Source of the DNA: Deinococcales bacterium
GTDB lineage: Bacteria > Deinococcota > Deinococci > Deinococcales > Deinococcaceae
Length of the DNA: 5,672 nt
Assembly (NCBI GenBank): GCA_014378225.1
Contig: JACMOA010000372.1
Location: forward strand, 1 to 5,672
Reading direction: 5' to 3'
Below, in pieces: positions 1 to 5,672 of the stretch. A program made the translations under genes and the position numbers. Numbering within the stretch: the first letter of the stretch is position 1; the number at the start of each line of letters is the position of its first letter. The notes under the pieces are model-generated. The model made no database searches, was not told the origin of the DNA, and saw only the letters and a program-made list of their open reading frames with translations.

Positions 1-293
1 AACGGGGCAGCGTCCGAGTGCTCAAGGCTAGCCGCTAGCCCCTCCAACGGCGCTCGAGTTCCCGTGAGATAAAGTTTCCCAGGATGAGGCGCAGTGGGAA
101 TCTGCAAATCGTCCTCTTCGGGTGCAAACTCGAGCAGGGTGTCTTCGGGATTCATGGTTTGTTTGGGGTCCAGCTCGAGAGTGGGCGTTTCCGGCTGCAT
201 TCCCGCTTTTAGAGCGCTCGAGGCACTTGGACTGGTGGGCAGAGCCTGACCAGAAGGCGATCTGTTCTCAGGTTTATTGTCAGAATCACTCAT
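1..293 (-). CDS. Unrecognised protein, N-terminal 97 residues (runs off left edge)
   Basis: The frame is open without a stop from an ATG at 293 to the left edge. It starts three bases after the stop of the zinc-ribbon/FHA gene and lies in the same frame, so the two are probably co-transcribed and translationally coupled. GGTGGA seven bases before the ATG may act as a weak ribosome site; it lies inside the end of the upstream gene. The visible residues form no domain I recognise. Residues 1-40 are rich in Ser, Pro and Ala. Residues 50-62 are acidic (PEDTLLEFAPEED), with Thr46 and Thr52 just before or within the acidic stretch. Residues 72-90 look more ordered. There is no signal peptide or membrane segment. 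Four CTCGAG copies (53, 129, 174, 217) fall in it, as in the linker of its neighbour. A phospho-signalling role is only a guess from context. The fragment could also be a disordered leader of a larger protein whose domains lie outside the window. Confidence 0.7.
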   Translation of the reverse strand, partial: MSDSDNKPENRSPSGQALPTSPSASSALKAGMQPETPTLELDPKQTMNPEDTLLEFAPEEDDLQIPTAPHPGKLYLTGTRAPLEGLAASLEHSDAAP

Positions 294-296
294 TGC

Positions 297-1367
297 TCAA
301 TCCACCATAAAAACGAGGACCATATTTCCGAAGGCGATTTCGTCGCCCGCACCTAGTGGCATAGGTGTTTGCAGACGGGGCGAAAACCCTGCTTCGGCGG
401 CCTTTTTAACGAACACTCCGTTGGTGGACCCCAGGTCACGCACCTTCCAGACGCCGTCCTCAAAGTAAATTTCGGCGTGGCGGCGCGAAATGTGCTCGGC
501 TCCGGGAAGGCTCGAGACGTCCAGTTCCACGGGTCCGGTGGAGGGGTCAAAGCGGCCTACCACTAGGTTTGTTCCCATCAGTGGCAAAGTTTCTCCGGTG
601 AGTGCGCCAAACTTCTTGACTCCAAGCTTTGCCGGAGTAGGCGTGCTAGAACTTGCAGCGCTCGAGTCAGGTGTGCTAGCGGACATGTCCGCTGGGACCG
701 GGATAATAGGCAATACGGGCGCGGCCTGCTCGAGGGTAGCGCTTGAAACCGGAGCGTCTGGCATCTCGCCCCCCATGCTCGAGGGTTGCGTCTTGGACAG
801 AACGGCACTTTCCGGGCCTGTTCGCGCTGTGGGGTCAACGTCCTGGGCCGGAACGGGTTCGGATTGCACGCTCGAGACGGTTCCAGTAGCGGCGGCCTCG
901 CTCATGGCTTCTTTGACGACCTCCGGCTCCACTACAGCAGGCTCGAGCGGAGGAGTTTCCAAAACAGGGGCCTCGAGCGGGGGCATCTCGAGCGGGGGCA
1001 TCTCGAGCGGGGTGTTCACCGTGGCCTCTGAAGGCGTTGGGTTGATGCTCGAGTCGGTGAGGGGTTCATTCACCACCGCACTTTCTGTAGCCGCCGGAAC
1101 CGCCGCCATGATGGGTTCTTCCACCATCGCCGCCACCTTGCCGCCCACCGACTCCACAGGGGTCTGGGTTGCACTCTCGAGCACATCTGCTGTGGCAGGA
1201 GCGCTCGAGGGTTCACTCGAGGCCGGAGTGGCCGGGTCCGAGGCATAAGGCACAGTAGCCGGAGCAGCAGCCACCGCAGGCGTGCTCTTTTTGAGTTCTA
1301 CACCGCAGTTTTCGCAATATTGAAGTCCATCAGGGTTTACATGTCCACACACGTCGCAGGTCATCAT
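297..1367 (-). CDS. Zinc-ribbon and FHA-domain protein with long Pro/Ala/Ser/Glu linker
   Basis: This is a cytoplasmic protein of 356 residues in three parts. Residues 4-22 are a four-cysteine zinc ribbon: CxxC at Cys4/Cys7 and CxxC at Cys18/Cys21. Residues 26-247 are a low-complexity linker rich in Pro, Ala, Ser, Thr and Glu, with five 5-residue repeats of PLEMP type at about 120-144. Residues 248-356 form an FHA domain, a fold that binds phosphothreonine peptides. It shows the expected GR (271-272), SRRHA (294-298) and GSTNG (313-317); Arg272, Ser294, Arg295 and Asn316 are the likely phosphate and peptide contacts. The FHA fold ends close to the stop, so the gene looks complete. Adjacent ATGs at 1367 and 1364 follow AAGGAGG with 5 or 8 bases of spacing, and either could be used. 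It lies beyond the transporter terminator, so it needs its own promoter. The partner Ser/Thr kinase or phosphatase is not visible. The domain calls are secure, the cellular role is not. Confidence 0.93.
   Translation of the reverse strand: MMTCDVCGHVNPDGLQYCENCGVELKKSTPAVAAAPATVPYASDPATPASSEPSSAPATADVLESATQTPVESVGGKVAAMVEEPIMAAVPAATESAVVNEPLTDSSINPTPSEATVNTPLEMPPLEMPPLEAPVLETPPLEPAVVEPEVVKEAMSEAAATGTVSSVQSEPVPAQDVDPTARTGPESAVLSKTQPSSMGGEMPDAPVSSATLEQAAPVLPIIPVPADMSASTPDSSAASSSTPTPAKLGVKKFGALTGETLPLMGTNLVVGRFDPSTGPVELDVSSLPGAEHISRRHAEIYFEDGVWKVRDLGSTNGVFVKKAAEAGFSPRLQTPMPLGAGDEIAFGNMVLVFMVD
936..1010 (-). repeat. Five-unit 15-bp repeat encoding PLEMP-type pentapeptides in the FHA-protein linker
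   Basis: Five in-frame 15-bp units encode, in order, PLEMP, PLEMP, PLEAP, VLETP and PLEPA. Units 1 and 2 (996-1010, 981-995) are identical at the DNA level. Four of the five carry CTCGAG as the Leu-Glu codons (1002, 987, 972, 942). The fourth unit has TTGGAA instead at 957-962. The near identity of the first units suggests recent tandem duplication. Confidence 0.85.
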
Positions 1368-1372
1368 GTCTG

Positions 1373-1379
1373 CCTCCTT
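1373..1379 (-). promoter_or_regulatory. Ribosome binding site of the FHA gene
   Basis: AAGGAGG on the minus strand is a near-perfect Shine-Dalgarno sequence. It lies 5 bases before the ATG at 1367 and 8 before the second ATG at 1364. It supports a start at this point but cannot choose between the two codons. Confidence 0.8.
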
Positions 1380-1415
1380 GAAATCGTTCCTCGTTCTGTT
1401 CTTCTAGAATACGTC

Positions 1416-1444
1416 AGTTTACCCACAAGGTTGCAGCAAGTCAG
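1416..1444 (-). promoter_or_regulatory. Candidate promoter of the FHA gene
   Basis: The minus strand reads CTGACT (1439-1444), a 17-base spacer, then TAAACT (1416-1421). Each hexamer matches four of six bases of the sigma-70-type consensus. The position, between the transporter terminator and the FHA ribosome site, is where a promoter is required. The match itself is weak and could be chance. Confidence 0.3.
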
Positions 1445-1495
1445 GCTTAATCCAGCCTTTTCCAACTTGCTCGAGCACAAAACCACCCCAAACCC

Positions 1496-1534
1496 AAAAA
1501 GAGGCCCTCGAGCACAAACTCGAGGGCCTCTTTT
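1496..1534 (-). terminator. Rho-independent terminator of the transporter operon
   Basis: A perfect 16-bp inverted repeat (arms 1497-1512 and 1519-1534) encloses a 6-base loop, TTTGTG on the minus strand. The arms hold a GC-rich core, GAGGCCCTCGAG, and the outer bases are an A/T run. On the minus strand the hairpin is followed by a run of five T (1500-1496), the classic terminator layout. It starts 35 bases after the stop of the last ATPase gene. The outer T run on the other strand means it could work in both directions, but no plus-strand gene approaches it. Each arm contains one CTCGAG palindrome (1507 and 1519), an unusual design. Confidence 0.9.
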
Positions 1535-1568
1535 CAACTCAAAACTCAAAACCCATCACTCAAAATCT

Positions 1569-2596
1569 CTACAAAACATCATCCCGAATACACGCCTTAA
1601 AGTGTCCTGGTGCAACCTCTCGCAGCTCGGGAATCACTTTTGCACAGTCCTCGAGCGCGTAACGGCAGCGAGTCCGAAACACACAGCCAGAAGGCGGATT
1701 TATGGGGCTGGGAATATCGCCCTGCAAGATAATGCGGTCTCGCTTGACGGTAGGGTCCGCAATCGGGGCCGCACTCAGCAGCGCCTCGGTATAGGGGTGC
1801 TTGGGGTTGAGGTACAGCTCCTTTGCCGGGGCCACCTCCATGATGCGGCCCAGATACATCACAATCACCCGGTCACACAGGTACTCAACCACGCTCAGGT
1901 CGTGGGCAATGAACAACATGGTCAGGCCCATTTCCTGCTGCAAATCCTGAATCAGGTTGACCACTTGCGCCTGAATGCTCACGTCCAGCGCCGAAACAGG
2001 TTCGTCAGCCACGATAAAGCTGGGGTCCACCGCGAGTGCGCGTGCGATGCCAATACGCTGCCGCTGTCCACCAGAAAACTCGTGCGGATAGCGCCGCATG
2101 GACTCGGGGCGCAGTCCCACCTTCTCGAGCAGTTGCCCGATGCGCTCGGTTTTAGCGTTGCCATGCGCCAGATTGTGAATGGTCAGCGCCTCACCAATGA
2201 TGTCCGAAACGGTCATGCGGGGGTTTAGAGACGCAAAGGGGTCTTGAAAGATAATCTGCATCTGACGGCGATACTTACGCATGTCATTTTTGTTTAACTT
2301 AATGACATCCACGCCCTCGAACTTGACTTCCCCGCTCGAGGGTTCAATCAATCTCAAAAGCGAACGGCCCACAGTGGTTTTTCCGGAGCCAGATTCGCCC
2401 ACCAGCCCCACCACTTCACCTTTGGCCACGGTAAAGGAAACATCGTCCACTGCCTTGACGTTGGCGACCACCCGGCTCAGCAGTCCGCCCCGAATGGGAA
2501 AGAACTTTTGTAGGTGGTTGACCTCGAGCATGACGCTGCCCTTTTCTCGAGCGCGGCTTTTTTCTAATGTGGTCTGTACAGGGTTAGAAGGAGCGG

Positions 2597-2600
<4 letters not shown>
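1569..2600 (-). CDS. oppF: Peptide-type ABC importer ATP-binding protein, OppF/DppF type
   Basis: This is a cytoplasmic ATPase subunit, 343 residues from the chosen start, that pairs with the preceding ATPase to drive uptake through the two permeases. Visible motifs in order: Walker A GESGSGKT (68-75), Q-loop Gln119 in [15 protein letters not shown] signature FSGGQ (175-179), Walker B FIVADE (195-200) and the switch His233 in FIAHD. The C-terminal oligopeptide/dipeptide extension has the KHPYTEALL motif (267-275) and four cysteines (306, 312, 319, 337) spaced as in family members that carry an Fe-S cluster. The ATG at 2600 overlaps the TGA of the upstream ATPase gene (ATGA), which points to translational coupling and decided the start; the frame is open up to 2693. 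A later start at 2534 (MLEVNHL) is possible and would remove a non-conserved leader. It is the last gene before the terminator. The symbol marks subunit type only; Dpp or another substrate is equally possible. Confidence 0.93.
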
Positions 2601-3637
<1,037 letters not shown>

Positions 3638-3641
3638 CCTT

Positions 3642-3648
3642 CTCCTTT
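3642..3648 (-). promoter_or_regulatory. Ribosome binding site deciding the OppD-type start
   Basis: AAAGGAG on the minus strand lies four bases before the ATG at 3637. The alternative upstream ATG at 3667 has no such site and would add a short charged tail, so 3637 is taken as the start. Confidence 0.75.
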
Positions 3649-3655
3649 GCTCAAG

Positions 3656-3689
3656 CCGCTCGAGCACCCCATAAAAGTGGCTCGAGCGG
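3656..3689 (-). repeat. Inverted repeat (hairpin) in the leader of the OppD-type gene
   Basis: The 10-base arms CCGCTCGAGC (3656-3665) and GCTCGAGCGG (3680-3689) are exact reverse complements around a 14-base loop. Each arm contains CTCGAG, so six to eight of the paired bases follow from the palindrome itself. In the minus-strand mRNA the hairpin would end about 8 bases before the ribosome site. No T run follows it on the minus strand, so it is not a terminator in the direction of the operon. A role in translation or mRNA stability is conceivable but unproven. Confidence 0.55.
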
Positions 3690-3704
3690 GCTTTTAGAAC
3701 CTGT

Positions 3705-3713
3705 ATCTTAGCA
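3705..3713 (-). promoter_or_regulatory. Possible extended -10 promoter element for the ATPase genes
   Basis: The minus strand reads TGCTAAGAT, an extended -10 pattern (TGn followed by TAAGAT, four of six consensus bases). I see no acceptable -35 box at the right distance. It lies in the 164-bp spacer, about 70 bases before the OppD-type ATG, and would let the ATPase genes be transcribed apart from the permeases. Weak evidence. Confidence 0.22.
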
Positions 3714-3760
3714 TACCCAAATTCATGCGTGGCTCGAGGTTTGCGGGTTTTTGGAACGGG

Positions 3761-3805
3761 TTTCTCGAGGCATTATTTCTCGAGGACTTGATGCTCGAGG
3801 GTTAT
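3761..3805. repeat. Three-unit 15-bp tandem array around CTCGAG in the permease-ATPase spacer
   Basis: Three consecutive 15-bp units begin at 3761, 3776 and 3791, each with CTCGAG at the same place (3764, 3779, 3794). Units 1 and 2 share TTTCTCGAGG exactly; unit 3 reads ATGCTCGAGG. The last five to six bases of each unit differ. The array starts in the spacer and its third unit reaches the stop codon of the OppC-type gene (3802-3804). A fourth copy at 3733 is 31 bases from the first. Confidence 0.75.
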
Positions 3806-4953
3806 TGTCTACGGCGCGGGTCGAAAGCGTCGCGCAGGCCGTCGCCTACAAACTGCCACGCCAGTACCGTGATGGTAATCATAAATCCCGGAATCAGGGT
3901 CCAGGGCCGCGCCGTGATGGACTCAAAACCTGCCGCGTAAGTCTGACTGAGCATATTTCCCCAGGAAGAGTAGGGTTCGGTGATGCCTACCCCAATAAAG
4001 GACAGCGCACTTTCCTCGAGAATGTAGCCAGGAATCAGCAAACTTCCCACCACGATGATGAAACTGGCGGTGTTGGGCAGCAGGTGTTGCCCAATGATGC
4101 GTGAATCGCTTGCGCCTAGTGCCCTTGCAGCCTGCACATAGTCCTGCTCTTTAGCACTCATCAGTTGGCTCCGCACCACTCGAGCAATTCCACCCCAGCC
4201 AATGGTCGCCAGAATTCCGGTAATAATGAAGAAAATCAGGACGGGATTAATGTCTATGGGGAACAGTGCTCTCAGGGTGAGCAGTAAAAAAAGACCAGGA
4301 ATGCTGGAGAGCACCTCTACAATTCGCATAATCAGAGTATCCAGCCAGCCCCCGAAGTATCCGGCAATCCCGCCCATGACCATCCCCAAAGCGATGGTAA
4401 GCAAAGCTGCGATGACCCCAATAGAGAGACTGATTTGGCTGCCATACATCAGGCGGCTGAAGTTATCCCGTCCAAAGTTGTCGGTTCCCAGCAAATAGAT
4501 TTTGGCGGGTTCACTCACCGTAAAGAGATGCACATCCGTGGGCAGGAGGCCCAAAAAGCGGTAAGGCGTTTCTGAACGGCGGGAAAAGAACTCAAGGTAG
4601 CTTTTCTGAGTTTTATCCTCGGTGTATTCGTCGCGGAAAGTTTCCAGATTCTGCTTGCGCGTCACTGCATACACAAAGGGTCTCGAGAAATTTCCCTGTT
4701 CATCTGCCCAGTGAATCTTACTGGGGGGCGCCCAGCTCACCCGGTTTTCGGTGGAGTATTCGGTGAGGCCATACGGAGCAATGATTTGAGCGAACAGGGC
4801 CATAACAAACAAAATGCCCAGAATCCACACGCCAAACCGGGCCAGGGAATGTTTACGGAACTGAATCCAGACCACCTGCCACTGGGACAGGGAGTCTTTG
4901 GAAACTTTACGCTTATCAATTTTAACTTTGGGGGGGGTTGCAGCTTGGCTCAT
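3802..4953 (-). CDS. oppC: Peptide-type ABC importer permease, OppC/DppC type
   Basis: This is an inner-membrane channel subunit of 383 residues that pairs with the OppB-type permease. A cytoplasmic N-terminus leads to the first membrane helix at about 41-60. The family landmark LGTDNFGRDNFSRLMYG lies at 155-171, followed by five more hydrophobic segments. The EAA motif, which docks to the ATPase, is at about 270-294 (DYVQAARALG, with Gly280). The end GDGLRDAFDPRRR (370-382) is the usual family C-terminus. The region between helix 1 and LGTD (about 62-154) is longer and more charged than in the common near-300-residue members, implying an enlarged outer loop. The ATG at 4953 is chosen because GAGGA lies seven bases before it; the frame is open up to 5025, but that extension has no family character. 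A run of eight C (4930-4937 on the complement) falls at codons 6-8. Confidence 0.93.
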   Translation of the reverse strand: MSQAATPPKVKIDKRKVSKDSLSQWQVVWIQFRKHSLARFGVWILGILFVMALFAQIIAPYGLTEYSTENRVSWAPPSKIHWADEQGNFSRPFVYAVTRKQNLETFRDEYTEDKTQKSYLEFFSRRSETPYRFLGLLPTDVHLFTVSEPAKIYLLGTDNFGRDNFSRLMYGSQISLSIGVIAALLTIALGMVMGGIAGYFGGWLDTLIMRIVEVLSSIPGLFLLLTLRALFPIDINPVLIFFIITGILATIGWGGIARVVRSQLMSAKEQDYVQAARALGASDSRIIGQHLLPNTASFIIVVGSLLIPGYILEESALSFIGVGITEPYSSWGNMLSQTYAAGFESITARPWTLIPGFMITITVLAWQFVGDGLRDAFDPRRRQ

Positions 4954-4960
4954 GATGGTT

Positions 4961-4965
4961 TCCTC
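4961..4965 (-). promoter_or_regulatory. Ribosome binding site deciding the OppC-type start
   Basis: GAGGA on the minus strand lies seven bases before the ATG at 4953. It favours this start over the in-frame ATG at 5025, which would add 24 residues of unlikely sequence. The 82-bp spacer between the two permease genes holds no CTCGAG copy and no clear hairpin or promoter. Confidence 0.6.
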
Positions 4966-5035
4966 GGATGTGCGGGTGTTACGTATTGCACAGCTCATTG
5001 CATAGCTAAGGCACACGTCGCGCACCCAAGAGTTC

Positions 5036-5672
5036 TCAGTTGTAACGAATACGGGGGTCTACGACAGCCAGCAGGATGTCCGAGATGATGTTGCCGACAA
5101 TATAGAGTATCACGGACAATGCAGCCACCGAAACAAAGATATAAAGGTCCTTGGTGGACAGAACCTCGAGCAGTTTAGGAGTCAGTCCAGGCCAGCCGTA
5201 GGTTACTTCTACAAATCCTGCTCCTGAAATTACACCTGGAAGTAAACCTCCGATGCCTGCAACCAAAGGAAGCACCGCGTTGCGAAAAGCGTGCTTGTAA
5301 ACCATCTTAGTTTGATTCAGCCCTTTGGCTTTGGCGGTGCGGATATAGTCTTGACTCAGCACCTCGAGCATCTGACCCCGGATAAAGCGGCTTTCGGAGC
5401 TGATGGAGCGCAGGGCAATCACAATGGCTGGGGGAAGTGCAAAAATGAACACATCAAGGATGTAGCGCCATCCCTCGGTGAAGTTGCCACTGCTTTTTCC
5501 ACTGATTGGCACATCCCAACCATAGTTCTGGCGCAATGTGACCATCAAAAACATCACGAGAAGCATAAAAAAGAAAGAAGGAATACCCAGGCCAAAGTAG
5601 GACAGGATGGAAAACACCCGGTCTGGGAAGCTGTAGGGGCGCAGGGCCGCAAACACGCCCAGCGGAATGCCT
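5036..5672 (-). CDS. oppB: Peptide-type ABC importer permease, OppB/DppB type (5' end missing)
   Basis: The C-terminal 211 residues of an inner-membrane permease are visible and the start lies beyond the right edge. The GTG at 5656 is internal: upstream codons continue as GIPLGV, part of the typical IPLGVxAAL stretch of the family, so no start should be called there. Seen in order: IPLGVFAALRP, hydrophobic helices, a polar outer loop with GWDVPISGK, then the EAA loop DYIRTAKAKGLNQTKMVYKH (5289-5348), which contacts the ATPase. The end is DILLAVVDPRIRYN, typical of OppB/DppB proteins; family members run to about 300-340 residues, so roughly a third is missing. The OppC-type gene follows after 82 bp, the usual B-C-D-F order. 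Two Leu-Glu pairs, both in the context LEVLS, are encoded by CTCGAG (5165, 5363). Confidence 0.93.
   Translation of the reverse strand, partial: GIPLGVFAALRPYSFPDRVFSILSYFGLGIPSFFFMLLVMFLMVTLRQNYGWDVPISGKSSGNFTEGWRYILDVFIFALPPAIVIALRSISSESRFIRGQMLEVLSQDYIRTAKAKGLNQTKMVYKHAFRNAVLPLVAGIGGLLPGVISGAGFVEVTYGWPGLTPKLLEVLSTKDLYIFVSVAALSVILYIVGNIISDILLAVVDPRIRYN

Noticed and set aside
27..39. Paired GCTAGC palindromes near the left edge, with a third at 675
   Set aside because: Three copies in the window are close to what chance allows, and two of them lie within a coding frame.
490..1248. Plus-strand open frame of 252 codons rich in Gly, Ser and Thr
   Set aside because: It is antisense to the zinc-ribbon/FHA gene, which has clear domains and a strong ribosome site. 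The many CTCGAG copies read the same on both strands and help keep the opposite frame open.
1320..2228. Plus-strand open frame of 302 codons
   Set aside because: It runs through the terminator and antisense to the OppF-type gene, whose ABC motifs are unmistakable; no domain or ribosome site supports it.
3656..3695. Hairpin followed by TTTT as a terminator
   Set aside because: The T run follows the stem only on the plus strand, where no gene is transcribed; on the operon strand the stem leads into a ribosome site.
3733..3805. CRISPR-like array in the spacer
   Set aside because: The units are only 15 bp with a 10-base shared core, with no long repeats or unique spacers of CRISPR size.
5036..5656. 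Complete permease starting at the GTG at 5656
   Set aside because: The frame continues upstream with conserved OppB residues to the window edge, so this codon is an internal valine.

Overview
The window reads as part of a bacterial chromosome of moderately high GC, with every supportable gene on the minus strand. The best organism guess is the Deinococcus-Thermus group, Meiothermus-like. This is inferred from overall protein style and from a zinc-ribbon/FHA protein next to a Dpp/Opp transporter; there is no rRNA or other marker here to confirm it.

Right to left, in the direction of transcription, the window starts inside an OppB/DppB-type permease gene (5036-5672, 5' end beyond the edge). 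It is followed by an OppC/DppC-type permease (3802-4953), a 164-bp spacer, and two ATPase genes of OppD/DppD type (2597-3637) and OppF/DppF type (1569-2600). The two ATPase genes overlap by four bases (ATGA). Together they encode the membrane and motor parts of an ABC importer for peptides or similar solutes. The substrate-binding protein is not in the window. A strong Rho-independent terminator (1496-1534) closes this unit 35 bases after the last stop codon.

Left of the terminator a second minus-strand unit begins. It encodes a 356-residue protein with an N-terminal four-cysteine zinc ribbon, a long Pro/Ala/Ser/Glu linker and a C-terminal FHA phosphothreonine-binding domain (297-1367). Three bases after its stop, in the same frame, a further reading frame starts at 293 and runs off the left edge. 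Its 97 visible residues are low-complexity and acidic and are not recognised.

The outstanding signal is not a gene. The palindrome CTCGAG occurs 40 times in 5672 bp, where chance predicts one or two. Flanking bases vary, so the six-base core is the repeated unit. It is dense in the spacers (9 copies in 447 bp) and the FHA-protein linker (12 in about 666 bp), and sparse in the conserved transporter genes (14 in 3862 bp). It takes up 17 of 23 Leu-Glu dipeptides, forms two arrays with a 15-bp period (one coding, one non-coding), and sits in both arms of the terminator. This resembles the highly iterated palindromes known from cyanobacteria (HIP1), and predicts a genome-wide element that may be tied to a CTCGAG-specific DNA methyltransferase.
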